A DNA stretch of 53,691 nucleotides from Bacillota bacterium (GCA_023416745.1 JAEZHF010000069.1:1-53691), one strand, 5' to 3'; shown: positions 1-9,172, numbered from the stretch's first letter. A program made the numbers and translations. The notes: generated by a model from the letters alone, not told the origin.

Positions 1-1246
1 GCTTTGCTTTGGCCTCCCTGGGGGAGGACGAGGCGCGGATGATACGGATCACCTCATCGATATTCTGCACGGCGATGATGAGGCCAGCCAATATGTGTTC
101 GCGCTGTTTTGCCCGCTCCAAATCATACCTGGTGCGCCGCGTGACGATTTCCTTCTGGAATGTGATGTAATGGTCGATGATGCCCATCAGCGGCAACTGC
201 TTGGGCTGGCCGTCGGCGATGCACACCATGTTGATACCGAAGGTCACCTGCATATCAGAATATTTGTACAGGCAGTTGAGTATCTTCTTGGGGTCGTAGT
301 CCTTGCGCACTTCTATGACAGCGCGGATGCCCGTGCGGTCGGATTCGTCGCGTATGTCCGCAATGCCCGCGAACATATCCTTCTTCTGCTCCGTCACCGC
401 CAGTATTTTGGTGAGCATCGCCGCCTTGTTGACCTGATATGGCATTTCGGTGATGACGATGTTTGTTTTGCCGTTGATGCCCTTTTCAATGGTGGTTTTG
501 GCGCGGACAACCACCTTGCCGCGGCCTGTCTCGTAAGCCTCGCGCAAACCCTCCATGCCCAGCAGATAACCGCCGGTGGGGAAGTCGGGGCCGGGGATGT
601 GCTGCATCAGCTCGTCCAGCGACAGCTTCGGGTTGTCGATGCGCGCGATCACGCCGTCGATCACTTCATTCAGGTTGTGCGGCGGGATGTTGGTGGCCAA
701 ACCCACCGCGATACCGGACGCGCCGTTGACCAGCAGGTTGGGGTAGCGCGCGGGCAGCAGATTCGGTTCTTTAAGCGTATCGTCGAAGTTGAACGAAAAG
801 GGCACGGTGTCCTTCTCGATGTGGACGAGCAGCTCCATCGCAATGGGGGAGAGCCGCGCCTCGGTGTAACGCATCGCGGCGGCGCTGTCGCCGTCCATGC
901 TGCCGAAGTTGCCGTGGCCGTTGACCAGCGGCGCGCGCATCACATAGTCCTGCGCCATGCGCACCATCGCGTCGTACACCGACGAATCGCCGTGCGGGTG
1001 GTATTTGCCGAGGCAGTCGCCCACGATACGCGCGGACTTTCTGTGCGGCTTGTCCGGCGTGAGCCCCAGCTCCAGCATGGTGTAAAGTATCCGCCGCTGC
1101 ACCGGCTTTAAGCCGTCCTCCACGCGCGGCAGTGCGCGGTCCATGATCACGTACTCGGCGAAGGGGATCATCGAGTCGTGCATCATGTCGCTCATTGAGA
1201 CGGGTGTGATGTCGCTGGGTATCAATTCCATGTTGTTATTGGACAT
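1..1246 (-). CDS. parC: Type IIA DNA topoisomerase subunit A, ParC-like (3' end cut by window edge)
   Basis: Breakage-reunion subunit of a type II topoisomerase (topoisomerase IV or gyrase), which passes one DNA duplex through another. The visible 415 residues start MSNNNMELIP and contain the winged-helix HPHGDSSVYDAM segment and AAAMRYTEARLS, placing the catalytic tyrosine at about Y127. The quinolone-determining positions read S88 and D92, the sensitive-type residues. LPARYPNLLVNGASGIAVG follows, as in the whole family. The start ATG overlaps the end of the upstream subunit B gene by 11 bases, indicating a translationally coupled pair. ParC is favoured over GyrA because of the RYTEARLS context and the parE-parC order without recF or dnaN nearby, but the two cannot be separated firmly without the missing C-terminal beta-pinwheel. 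Confidence 0.85.
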   Translation of the reverse strand, partial: MSNNNMELIPSDITPVSMSDMMHDSMIPFAEYVIMDRALPRVEDGLKPVQRRILYTMLELGLTPDKPHRKSARIVGDCLGKYHPHGDSSVYDAMVRMAQDYVMRAPLVNGHGNFGSMDGDSAAAMRYTEARLSPIAMELLVHIEKDTVPFSFNFDDTLKEPNLLPARYPNLLVNGASGIAVGLATNIPPHNLNEVIDGVIARIDNPKLSLDELMQHIPGPDFPTGGYLLGMEGLREAYETGRGKVVVRAKTTIEKGINGKTNIVITEMPYQVNKAAMLTKILAVTEQKKDMFAGIADIRDESDRTGIRAVIEVRKDYDPKKILNCLYKYSDMQVTFGINMVCIADGQPKQLPLMGIIDHYITFQKEIVTRRTRYDLERAKQREHILAGLIIAVQNIDEVIRIIRASSSPREAKAK

Positions 1247-3206
1247 TGCCGCTCACCTTTTCCTTATAAAAACTGTCTTCCTTGTTGAAATTGGCGTGCT
1301 CGGAGATATACAGCTTGCGCGGTTCCGCCTTGTCGCCCATCAGCAGCGTCACGAGACGCTCGGCCTCGGCGGCGTCGTCCAGATCCACGCGGAACAGCTT
1401 GCGGCCCACCGGGTTCATCGTGGTTTCCCACAGCTGCTCGGGGTTCATCTCACCGAGGCCCTTGTAGCGCTGCACATTGGAGTCCTTGCCCAGGCTTTGC
1501 TGCGCGGCCTTGAGCTCGGCGTCGGTGTAAGCGTAAACGGATTTGCTGCCCTTGTGGACGCGGTACAGCGGCGGCCGCCCGATATAGATATGACCCGCCG
1601 TGAGCAGGTCGCGGAAATACCGGTAGAAGAACGTCAGCAGGATCGCGCGGATGTGCGCGCCGTCCTGGTCCGCGTCGGCTAGTATGATGATCTTGTGGTA
1701 TTTAAGGGATGATTCCGCATAATCGCCGTCGAAGCCGGTGCCAAGAGCGGTGATGATGGACCGGAACTCCTCGTTCTCCATCACCTGATCCAGCCGCTTC
1801 TTTTCCACGTTGAGCGGCTTGCCCCGCAGCGGCAGTATCGCCTGAAAACGGCGGTCGCGGCCCTGCTTGGCGCTGCCGCCCGCGCTGTCGCCCTCCACGA
1901 TGAACAGCTCGTTCTTGGCGGCGTCGCGGCCGGAGCAGCTCGAGAGCTTGCCCACCAGCGGCGCACCCTCCAGCTTGCTGCGCTGGCGCTCCAGCTTCTT
2001 GGCTTTGTTGGCCGCCGCCCGCGCCTTGGCGGCGTTCACCGCCTTGCCCACCAGCTCCGTCGCGATGGCGGTGTTGTTGAGGTCCGCGAGGAACAGCGAC
2101 AGCTTGTCCTGCACGATGCCCTCCACGATGGTCTTCACCTCGGTGTTGCCCAGCTTGGCCTTGGTCTGCCCCTCGAACTGCGCGTCTTTCATGCGCACGC
2201 TGATGACGGCGCTCATGCCTTCGCGGTAGTCGTCGCCTGCGAGGTTCTCGTCCTTCTCCTTGAGCAGCCCCGCCACGCGCGCGTATTCATTCATCACCTT
2301 GGTATGGGCGGACTTGAAGCCCGACACGTGGGTGCCGCCGTCCGGCGTGGATATATTGTTGACAAACGAGACGATGTTTTCGTTGTAGGTGTCGTTATAC
2401 TGAAGAGCGATCTCCACCTTGATGTCGCCGCGCTCCCCGTCGAAGTAGATGGGCGTCTTGTGCAGCACCGTCTTTTCCTCGTTGAGGTATTGCACGAAAT
2501 CCACCACGCCGCCTGAATAATCGAACGTCTCCTTCTTGTAGCGTCCGTCCTTCCTGACGCGCTCGTCCGTCAGCACGATCTTGACGCCCTTGGTCAGGAA
2601 GGAGATCACGCGCAGATGGGATGCGACGGTATCGAAGCTCATGGATATGGTTTCAAAAACGCGGTCGTCCGGCAGGAACGTAATCTTGCTGCCGCGGTTT
2701 TTGGTGGCGCCCGTTTCTTCCAGCTTGGTCATGGGACGGCCGCTCTCGATCTTGCCGGCCTTCAGTACGCTCTCATAGCGCTGCTGATAGACCTTGCCGC
2801 CGGAGTAGACCGTGGCGACCAGCCAGCGGGACAGCGCGTTGACAACGGACGCGCCCACGCCGTGCAGGCCGCCCGCATAGGTATACGAGTCGCTGTTGAA
2901 CTTGCCCCCGGCGTGCAGCTGAGTGAACACGACCTCCACGCCGGACACCTTCTTATCGGGGTGGATGCCCACCGGTATGCCGCGCCCGTTGTCCTCCACC
3001 GTCACGGAATTGTCCTCGTGCAGCGTCACGGATATTTTGTCGGCGTAACCGTTCGCCGCTTCGTCCACGGCGTTGTCCACGATCTCCCAGAGCAGGTGAT
3101 GAAGACCCCTTTGACCCGTCGACCCGATGTACATACCCGGTCGTTTGCGGACGGCGTCCAGCCCTTCGAGCACCTGTATATCGCTTGCGCTGTATTCCTT
3201 GGCCAT
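1236..3206 (-). CDS. parE: Type IIA DNA topoisomerase subunit B, ParE-like
   Basis: ATPase and TOPRIM subunit that partners the downstream subunit A. The 656 residues begin with a GHKL ATPase (IQVLEGLDAVRKRPGMYIGST, then EIVDNAVDEA and GGLHGVGASVVNAL), followed by the transducer region (FEGQTKAKLGN) and the TOPRIM domain (EGDSAGGSAKQGRDR and DADQDGAHI), which binds the catalytic magnesium. The length is normal for GyrB/ParE of Gram-positive bacteria, without the E. coli GyrB insertion. The start ATG has a purine-rich AAAGGGGG site in front. A sigma-A-type promoter lies 60-85 bases upstream. ParE is chosen over GyrB from the overlap with a ParC-like gene; a second gyrase pair should exist elsewhere in the genome. 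Confidence 0.85.
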   Translation of the reverse strand: MAKEYSASDIQVLEGLDAVRKRPGMYIGSTGQRGLHHLLWEIVDNAVDEAANGYADKISVTLHEDNSVTVEDNGRGIPVGIHPDKKVSGVEVVFTQLHAGGKFNSDSYTYAGGLHGVGASVVNALSRWLVATVYSGGKVYQQRYESVLKAGKIESGRPMTKLEETGATKNRGSKITFLPDDRVFETISMSFDTVASHLRVISFLTKGVKIVLTDERVRKDGRYKKETFDYSGGVVDFVQYLNEEKTVLHKTPIYFDGERGDIKVEIALQYNDTYNENIVSFVNNISTPDGGTHVSGFKSAHTKVMNEYARVAGLLKEKDENLAGDDYREGMSAVISVRMKDAQFEGQTKAKLGNTEVKTIVEGIVQDKLSLFLADLNNTAIATELVGKAVNAAKARAAANKAKKLERQRSKLEGAPLVGKLSSCSGRDAAKNELFIVEGDSAGGSAKQGRDRRFQAILPLRGKPLNVEKKRLDQVMENEEFRSIITALGTGFDGDYAESSLKYHKIIILADADQDGAHIRAILLTFFYRYFRDLLTAGHIYIGRPPLYRVHKGSKSVYAYTDAELKAAQQSLGKDSNVQRYKGLGEMNPEQLWETTMNPVGRKLFRVDLDDAAEAERLVTLLMGDKAEPRKLYISEHANFNKEDSFYKEKVSGNVQ

Positions 3207-3262
3207 AGCGCCCCCTTTGTTGCATCACAAAATATAGTGCATCCACATGAATACACCACATT

Positions 3263-3291
3263 ATATTACCCTAAAGGTATCTTTTTATCAA
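3263..3291 (-). promoter_or_regulatory. Sigma-A-type promoter for parE-parC
   Basis: On the minus strand TTGATA is followed after 17 bases by TAATAT, about 57 bases upstream of the parE start codon. Both hexamers are close to consensus and the spacing is ideal. This is an inference from sequence only. Confidence 0.6.
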
Positions 3292-3384
3292 TAGAGAAAT
3301 TAGAAATATAAGAACAAATGTTTGCGGGTTATCTCTATGACAATAAGGCCATTGAATTGATGATGTCGACTGCGCGGCCTTGAG

Positions 3385-3834
3385 TTACCCCTTGAAATGG
3401 ATCAGCTCCACGCCGGCTTCGCGAAATATTTCCTGGGAGAAGTCGTCGGGGTAGGGGTGGGCGTAAACCACGCGCTCAATGCCGGCGTTGACGATCATCT
3501 TGGAGCAGATGACGCAGGGCTGGTGCGTGCAGTAGAGCGTGGCGCCGTCGATGCTGACGCCCAGCTTGGCCGCCTGTATGATGGCGTTCTGCTCGGCGTG
3601 GATGGCATAGCACAGCTCATGCCGCGTGCCGGATGCGATGCCCAGCTTCTGGCGCAGGCACTCACCCTTCTCCTTGCAGCTTTTAATGCCGGACGGCGCT
3701 CCGTTGTATCCGGTGGTGATGATCCGCTTGTTGCGGACGATGATGGCCCCGATGCTGCGGTCACTTTTGTAGCAGCTGGACCACTTTGCGATGGTTTCTG
3801 TCAGATCCATGAAGCGCTTGTCCCACTTGTCCAT
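3385..3834 (-). CDS. dCMP deaminase / ComEB-type zinc deaminase
   Basis: Cytidine/deoxycytidylate deaminase-fold enzyme of 149 residues, expected to convert dCMP to dUMP and so feed thymidylate synthesis. The zinc site is visible as H79-A-E81 and P-C107-V-I-C110, with E81 the proton shuttle. The segment TGYNGAPSG is typical of the dCMP deaminase branch. The start MDKWDK was chosen over an upstream in-frame ATG because AGGGG precedes it at proper spacing and because the extra 23 residues do not resemble the family. It stands alone on the minus strand between parE and the divergent groESL operon. A general nucleotide deaminase role cannot be excluded. Confidence 0.85.
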   Translation of the reverse strand: MDKWDKRFMDLTETIAKWSSCYKSDRSIGAIIVRNKRIITTGYNGAPSGIKSCKEKGECLRQKLGIASGTRHELCYAIHAEQNAIIQAAKLGVSIDGATLYCTHQPCVICSKMIVNAGIERVVYAHPYPDDFSQEIFREAGVELIHFKG

Positions 3835-4025
3835 TGCAATACCCCTGATCCGAAAATTATTATCTATAATTTCAACATCGTATGGGAAAAGTCCTGCATC
3901 CACAGGTAAATTATAGTATTAATTATATTCGGGAGAATTATAAAGATTATTCAAGCAATACGGATATATTTTTAAATAAACCATAATAAATGCACAATTT
4001 GGCGCCAAAAAGCCCCAATTTAGAT

Positions 4026-4054
4026 TTGCCATGAAATGCTCCATATATTATGAT
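4026..4054 (+). promoter_or_regulatory. Sigma-A-type promoter of groESL
   Basis: TTGCCA and TATGAT are separated by 17 bases, and the predicted start of transcription falls on the adjoining CIRCE operator, the classical arrangement for HrcA repression. The rest of the 315-base gap between the divergent dCMP deaminase and groES is AT-rich and shows nothing else I can name. Confidence 0.65.
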
Positions 4055-4062
4055 TAACCCTG

Positions 4063-4089
4063 TTAGCACTCGAATAAGGTGAGTGCTAA
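4063..4089 (+). promoter_or_regulatory. CIRCE operator (HrcA binding site)
   Basis: Perfect inverted repeat TTAGCACTC, nine-base spacer, GAGTGCTAA: the CIRCE consensus with no mismatch. HrcA bound here represses groESL, with release on heat shock. It lies about 60 bases before the groES start codon and just after the predicted -10 box. Confidence 0.95.
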
Positions 4090-4149
4090 CAACCAAGAGG
4101 CTGATATTTTGTAATACACAATAACATGTTACAAGGAGGTTTATACATT

Positions 4150-4434
4150 ATGGCCATTAAACCATTGGGCGACAGAGTTGTAATCAGGAGCCTTGAGAGC
4201 GAAGAGACCACGAAGAGCGGTATCGTTCTGACGGGCAGCGCAAAGGAAAAGCCGCAGACGGCTGAAGTCATTGCGGTGGGCCCGGGCGGCATCGTAGACG
4301 GCAAGGAAGTTGTGATGAACGTCAAACCCGGCGACAAGGTTCTTTACTCGAAGTATGCGGGTACCGAAGTGAAGGTGGACGGCGCGGAGTACATCATCGT
4401 GCGCCAGAGCGACCTGCTTGCGACAGTGGAATAA
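4150..4434 (+). CDS. groES: Co-chaperonin GroES
   Basis: The 94-residue heptameric lid of the GroEL folding chamber. The sequence starts MAIKPLGDRVVIR and continues with the mobile loop (ETTKSGIVLTGSAKEKP) and the typical VGPG, VKPGDKVLYSKYAGTEVK and DLLA endings. The start was set at 4150 because AAGGAGGT lies nine bases upstream; an in-frame ATG at 4126 would place the ribosome site inside the gene. It is followed by groEL after 29 bases and is controlled by the CIRCE operator upstream. Confidence 0.97.
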   Translation: MAIKPLGDRVVIRSLESEETTKSGIVLTGSAKEKPQTAEVIAVGPGGIVDGKEVVMNVKPGDKVLYSKYAGTEVKVDGAEYIIVRQSDLLATVE

Positions 4435-4463
4435 CTTAAACAGGAAGTAAGGAGGAATTTATC

Positions 4464-6098
4464 ATGGCGAAACAGATCAAATACGGTGAAGAGGCCCGGC
4501 GGCTGCTGGAATGCGGCGTGAACCAGCTGGCCGATACGGTAAAAATCACTCTCGGACCCAAAGGAAGAAACGTAGTTCTGGATAAGAAGTTTGGCTCTCC
4601 CGTCATCACCAACGACGGCGTGACGATTGCAAAAGAGATCGAGCTCAAAGACCCGTTTGAAAACATGGGCGCGCAGCTCGTCAAGGAAGTGGCGACCAAG
4701 ACCAACGACATCGCGGGCGACGGCACCACGACGGCGACGCTGCTGGCGCAGGCCATCATTCGCGAAGGCCTCAAGAACGTGGCAGCGGGCGCAAACCCGA
4801 TGGTCATCAAGAAGGGTATCCTCAAAGCGGTTGAAGCGACGGTGAACAGCCTGAAAACGATATCCAACCCGATTACCGGCTCCAAGGCGATTGCGCAGGT
4901 GGCAGCGATTTCGGCAAGTGACGAAGAGATTGGCCGTCTGATCGCGGAAGCGATGGAGAAGGTGGGCAACGACGGCGTCATCTCCGTGGAAGAAAGCAAG
5001 ACGATGATCACCGACCTGAAGGTCGTGGAAGGCATGCAGTTCGACCGCGGCTACGCGTCGGCTTACATGGTCACCGATACCGATAAGATGGAAGCGGTGC
5101 TCGACGAGCCGCTGGTCCTCATCACCGACAAGAAGATCTCCAACATACAGGAAATACTGCCGGTGCTCGAGCAGGTTGTCCAGACGGGCAAGAAAATGCT
5201 CATCATCGCTGAGGATGTGGAAGGCGAAGCGCTGGCGACACTGATCGTCAACAAGCTGCGCGGCACATTCAGCTGCGTCGCCGTCAAGGCTCCGGGCTTT
5301 GGCGACCGCCGCAAGGCCATGCTGCAGGATATCGCGATACTGACGGGCGGCCAGGTGATCTCCGAGGAGATCGGCCTTGACCTCAAGGAAGCGAAGCTTG
5401 ATATGCTGGGCAAGGCCCGCCAGATCAAGGTGGACAAAGAGAACACCACCATCGTGGAAGGCGCCGGCGATCCGTCCGAAATCAAGGCCCGCATCAACTC
5501 CATCAAGTCTCAGATCGAAGAGACGACGTCCGACTACGACCGTGAGAAGCTGCAGGAGCGCCTCGCGAAGCTGGCCGGCGGCGTGGCTGTGATACAGGTG
5601 GGCGCGGCGACCGAAACGGAAATGAAGGAAAGCAAGATGCGCATCGAGGACGCTCTGGCGGCGACCCGTGCGGCTGTGGAAGAAGGCATCGTGCCGGGCG
5701 GCGGCATTGCGCTGCTGCACGCCAGCAAAGAGCTTGCGAAAATGGTTGAGGCTGCCGAGGGCGACGTGAAGACGGGCATGCAGATCGTGCTGCGCGCGCT
5801 GGAGGAACCGCTCCGCCAGATCGCTTTTAATGCTGGTCTTGAAGGCAGCGTCATCGTTGACAAGATCAAGAATCAGGACAGCGTCAACTTCGGTTACGAC
5901 GCGGCGAAGAACGAATACGGCGACATGGTCGTCAAGGGTATCATCGACCCGACCAAGGTGACGAGAAGCGCTCTGCAGAACGCGGCGTCCATCGCCTCGA
6001 TGCTGCTGACCACCGAGAGCATCGTGTCGGATATTCCGGAAGAGAAACCGGCTATGATGCCGGGCGGCGCTCCGGGCGGAATGCCGGGCATGTATTAA
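4464..6098 (+). CDS. groEL: Chaperonin GroEL
   Basis: The 544-residue Hsp60 chaperonin, which forms a double-heptamer ring and folds proteins with ATP in the cytoplasm. Family landmarks are visible: LGPKGRNVVLD and NDGVTIAKEIE near the N terminus, the DGTTTAT nucleotide-binding motif, the apical-domain VVEGMQFDRGY, and VEEGIVPGGG before the C-terminal equatorial domain. It ends in a Gly/Met-rich tail (GGAPGGMPGMY) as GroELs usually do. AAGGAGGA precedes the start. It is second in the groESL operon and is followed by a strong terminator. Confidence 0.98.
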   Translation: MAKQIKYGEEARRLLECGVNQLADTVKITLGPKGRNVVLDKKFGSPVITNDGVTIAKEIELKDPFENMGAQLVKEVATKTNDIAGDGTTTATLLAQAIIREGLKNVAAGANPMVIKKGILKAVEATVNSLKTISNPITGSKAIAQVAAISASDEEIGRLIAEAMEKVGNDGVISVEESKTMITDLKVVEGMQFDRGYASAYMVTDTDKMEAVLDEPLVLITDKKISNIQEILPVLEQVVQTGKKMLIIAEDVEGEALATLIVNKLRGTFSCVAVKAPGFGDRRKAMLQDIAILTGGQVISEEIGLDLKEAKLDMLGKARQIKVDKENTTIVEGAGDPSEIKARINSIKSQIEETTSDYDREKLQERLAKLAGGVAVIQVGAATETEMKESKMRIEDALAATRAAVEEGIVPGGGIALLHASKELAKMVEAAEGDVKTGMQIVLRALEEPLRQIAFNAGLEGSVIVDKIKNQDSVNFGYDAAKNEYGDMVVKGIIDPTKVTRSALQNAASIASMLLTTESIVSDIPEEKPAMMPGGAPGGMPGMY

Positions 6099-6123
6099 TC
6101 CGAACAATACCAGAACCACACAA

Positions 6124-6155
6124 AACGCGGGGAGAATTTGATCCCCGCGTTTTTT
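6124..6155 (+). terminator. Rho-independent terminator of groESL
   Basis: A ten-base stem AACGCGGGGA / TCCCCGCGTT with an eight-base loop runs into a T-tract, 25 bases after the groEL stop codon. Confidence 0.9.
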
Positions 6156-6191
6156 ATCGCCCTCAAAGCCGGAAGGCGGGCTTGTTTTGGG

Positions 6192-6221
6192 TTGCTTTGC
6201 CGTGAGCGATAGTTATATAAT
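6192..6221 (+). promoter_or_regulatory. Sigma-A-type promoter for the DUF5058-type membrane cluster
   Basis: TTGCTT and TATAAT separated by 18 bases, about 50 bases before the first membrane-protein gene and right after the groESL terminator. Confidence 0.5.
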
Positions 6222-6274
6222 GAGCGTGTCATTTCGTCTGTTCCCGACAATAATCGCGTAAAGGAGTGGTGTTG

Positions 6275-7018
6275 GTGGATTTCAAGAACGGCGCCTTCTT
6301 GTATATCATGGGCGTTATTATCATCCTGTTCGTGCTTGCCCAGTCGGTTTATTTTCTCGTGCGGGCGGCACGCCGCGGCAAACAGCTGGGAATGCCGGCC
6401 AAGGTCATGAAGGAGGCTGCCCTATCCAGCGGCACGTTTTCCATCGTGCCGTCCGTTCCTATCGTGCTGGCGATGATCGCGCTGGCAGCCACTTTGGGAA
6501 CGCCGCTGTCCTGGATTCGCCTGTCGGTGATCGGCTCCATGTCTTATGAGACCATCGCGGCGGGCAAGGTGCTGGAGGCGGCTCCGGGGGCTGTGACGCA
6601 GGCAGTGTTCGCGAGCGTGATGTGGGTGATGACGATCGGCATCATAGCGGGTCCGCTGTTTAACCTGTTCGGGCTCAAGTGGTATCAGCGCAGGCTCATT
6701 ACCGTGGGCCAGAAGGACCCCAAATGGAGCAAGATACTCACCGACGCGCTGTTCATGGGCATCATCGCCGTGATGGGCGGCCAGTTCATCGCCAAGGGCA
6801 TCGCGGCTTTCGGCGGGCTGGCAGACGCAAAGGTGACAGTGAACGGGCAGGCGCAGCTGCTGACACTGGGCACGGGTGTCATCTTCATGCTGATATTCGG
6901 TGCGCTGATCAAGCTGACCAAGGCGAAGTGGCTGGAGAATTTCGCGTTGCCGGTGTCGATGATCGGCGCGATACTGCTGTCCATTGTCTACCATAACATG
7001 TTTGCGGGGGTGGCCTGA
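6275..7018 (+). CDS. Integral membrane protein, DUF5058-like
   Basis: About 247 residues with roughly six hydrophobic membrane segments, starting with one near residues 6-30 (a run rich in I, L, V) and ending near the C terminus. The soluble loops are short; two carry arginine/lysine pairs consistent with cytoplasmic sides. From memory it resembles the uncharacterised DUF5058 membrane family; no function is established. The start is taken as GTG at 6275, eight bases after AAGGAG (TTG at 6272 is an alternative); a GTG at 6266 would overlap the ribosome site. It runs into a second membrane-protein gene whose ATG begins two bases after the stop, and then into an M20 peptidase gene, suggesting a transport or export unit. 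Confidence 0.65.
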   Translation: MDFKNGAFLYIMGVIIILFVLAQSVYFLVRAARRGKQLGMPAKVMKEAALSSGTFSIVPSVPIVLAMIALAATLGTPLSWIRLSVIGSMSYETIAAGKVLEAAPGAVTQAVFASVMWVMTIGIIAGPLFNLFGLKWYQRRLITVGQKDPKWSKILTDALFMGIIAVMGGQFIAKGIAAFGGLADAKVTVNGQAQLLTLGTGVIFMLIFGALIKLTKAKWLENFALPVSMIGAILLSIVYHNMFAGVA

Positions 7019-7019
7019 T

Positions 7020-7716
7020 ATGGTGAAGAAACAGGGATTGATGCTGAGCGAATACGACGAGAGGACACACCGCGTCGGGCGTTTATGGACGGCTTTCGCG
7101 CTGCTGCTGCTGATCACGGTACCGGTGCTGTTCTGTTTGATATACGGTGTTTTTCCCGAATGGGATGCGTTCCTGCAGGGTGCAGTCGCGATCATACCGA
7201 TGTACTGCGATCGGCCTCATCGAAGTGTTCAACTATTCGCCCATGGTGGGATCGGGCGGTACATACCTCGCGTTTGTGACGGGCAACCTCGCCAACATGA
7301 AGGTGCCTGCCGCTCAGGTCACGCTCAGCAAGGCGGGCGTCAGCGCGTCGTCCGAGCAAGGCGAAGTGCTGTCAACGATTGCTGTGGCGGTGTCGTCCAT
7401 TGTCACCACGCTGATACTGATCGTGGGTCTGGTGCTCGTGATACCGATTACCAACTGGATTAACGCCGATCCGCTGCTGACCGAGGTGTTTGATTTATCC
7501 AACGGCTACGTGATACCCGCGCTGTTCGGCGCACTGGGCGTGGTGTTCATCTCCAAGAGCTGGCGGCTGGCGGTGATCCCCACCGTGCTGATGGTCGCGC
7601 TGTTTCTGCTGATGCCCGGGCTCTATTCGAGCTCCGGAATTTTCATTCCCGTGATGTCGATCATCGCCGTGCTCATCGCGCGGTGGATGTACAAGAAGAA
7701 CCGTATACAGGGGTGA
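7020..7716 (+). pseudogene. Second membrane protein of the cluster, interrupted by a frameshift near 7200
   Basis: Frame 1 from ATG 7020 encodes a membrane protein start (VKKQGLMLSEYDER, then a helix LLLLITVPVLFCLIYG) up to about 7200, ending in AIIPMY. The continuation (GLIEVFNYSPMVGSGGTYL, then at least three more helices to KNRIQG) is in the +1 frame until 7716. Joined, they give about 230 residues, similar in size to the upstream gene. The join lies in the stretch around 7199-7215; no slippery heptamer or stem was seen, so this is either a real one-base insertion (or two-base loss) or a sequence error. The four-base gap to the next gene and the intact downstream frame point to a recent event. 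Confidence 0.7.
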
Positions 7717-7720
7717 CAAC

Positions 7721-9172
7721 ATGATCGTACTCTATGCAATACTGGGGCTGCTGGCGCTGCTAGCCGCGATGATGGCGGTCAATACCGTCTTTAAGCGCCC
7801 CGAGAAAACAACAGCCTCAAAGGCTCAGCTGCCGGAGCTGGACGCCGACAAGCTGGCGGCGCATCTGGGTGGCATGATCCGCTTTGAAACGGTGACGTCC
7901 TACAAGATGGAAGGTTTCGACCGCGAGGCGTTCCTTGGTCTGCATGCATACCTGGAGAAAACTTACCCGCGCCTGCACGCCGCGCTGGAAAAGGAAACCG
8001 TCAACGAATACAGCCTGCTGTACAGATGGCGGGGCAGCGGCTCGGAGCAAAAGCCGTGGCTGATGATGGCGCACATGGATGTGGTGCCGGTGGACGCGCG
8101 CACGGCGGATCTGTGGCCGCACGCAGCGTTTTCCGGGGCGGTTGCGGACGGATACGTGTGGGGCCGCGGCGCGATTGACATGAAGGGGCAGCTTTGCTGC
8201 ATCATGGAGAGCGTCGAATATCTGCTGGAGCAGGGCTTTGAGCCCAGTCGGGACATCTACATCGCGCTGGGCCACGACGAGGAAAGTATGGGAAGCCTTG
8301 GCGCGCAGCGCATTGTGGATACGCTCCGTGAGCGCGGGGTGCGGCTGGACTTCGTGATCGACGAGGGCGGCGTGGTAATGGACGGAAAAGCGCTGGGCAT
8401 TAACGCCATGGTGGCAACCATCGGTATCTGCGAGAAGGGCTACGCCGATCTCAAGCTGACGGCGGAATCGCCGGGCGGCCACGCGTCCAGACCGCCGAAG
8501 CAGACGGCTGTGGGCGCGCTGGCCAAAGCCATCGTGGCGCTGGAGAGGCACAAGATGAAGCCCACGCTCAATGAACCGCTCAGGGCGATGCTGAATGCGG
8601 TGGGGGGATACATGAAATTTCCGCTCAACGTGATCGCCGCGAACCTGTTTGTCACCAAGCCGCTGCTGCTCAAAGGGATGGCAGCGGGCAGCACCGGCTC
8701 CGCGATGGTGCGCACCACCACGGCGCCCACCATGCTTAAGGGCTCAGGGGCGTCCAACGTGCTGGCCGAGCGGGCGGAAGCGGTGGTCAACTTCCGTATC
8801 TCGCCGGACGATTCGGTGGATAAGCTGATTGCCCATGTGAAGCGGGTGGTGGGCGATAAAATCAAGGTGGAGCCCCTGCTGGCGACGGAGCCGTCCGAAG
8901 TGTCCGCTGTGGACAGCGCCGCATACAGTGTGATCGAGAAAACGGCTGCGGAGCTTTTCCCCGGATATGTGGTTTCGCCCTACCTCATGATCGCCGCGAC
9001 GGATTCGCGCCGGTACGCCTGCATCGCCGACGGCGTTTATCGTTTTCAGCCGTTTGCGTCGCTGAGCGAGGACCTGGGAACCATTCATGCGGCGGGAGAG
9101 AGGCTCAGTATTGACTCGCTGCGGGAAGGGACGGCGTTTTTTATACAACTTGTAAAAAATGCGGATAAATGA
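7721..9172 (+). CDS. M20 family metallopeptidase, PM20D1/carboxypeptidase S-like, membrane-anchored
   Basis: Zinc amidohydrolase of 483 residues with an N-terminal hydrophobic anchor (about residues 3-22). Metal and catalytic residues of the M20 family are visible: H118-M-D120 in AHMDVVP, D153 in GRGAIDMKG, the E187-E188 pair in GHDEESMG, D214 in DEGG, and a late histidine in GTIHAAGERL. The length and the membrane anchor resemble the PM20D1/carboxypeptidase S branch, which acts on N-acyl amino acids or peptides. The gene starts four bases after the frameshifted membrane gene and so probably belongs with the two membrane proteins; processing a substrate moved by them is an inference. The exact substrate cannot be read from sequence. 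Confidence 0.8.
   Translation: MIVLYAILGLLALLAAMMAVNTVFKRPEKTTASKAQLPELDADKLAAHLGGMIRFETVTSYKMEGFDREAFLGLHAYLEKTYPRLHAALEKETVNEYSLLYRWRGSGSEQKPWLMMAHMDVVPVDARTADLWPHAAFSGAVADGYVWGRGAIDMKGQLCCIMESVEYLLEQGFEPSRDIYIALGHDEESMGSLGAQRIVDTLRERGVRLDFVIDEGGVVMDGKALGINAMVATIGICEKGYADLKLTAESPGGHASRPPKQTAVGALAKAIVALERHKMKPTLNEPLRAMLNAVGGYMKFPLNVIAANLFVTKPLLLKGMAAGSTGSAMVRTTTAPTMLKGSGASNVLAERAEAVVNFRISPDDSVDKLIAHVKRVVGDKIKVEPLLATEPSEVSAVDSAAYSVIEKTAAELFPGYVVSPYLMIAATDSRRYACIADGVYRFQPFASLSEDLGTIHAAGERLSIDSLREGTAFFIQLVKNADK

Noticed and set aside
4344..6119. 591-codon open frame on the minus strand opposite groEL
   Set aside because: It is a by-product of the GC-rich codon pattern of groEL: Arg/His-rich translation, no ribosome site and no recognisable family. 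The same holds for long antisense frames opposite parE, the glucan synthase and the dnaG region.
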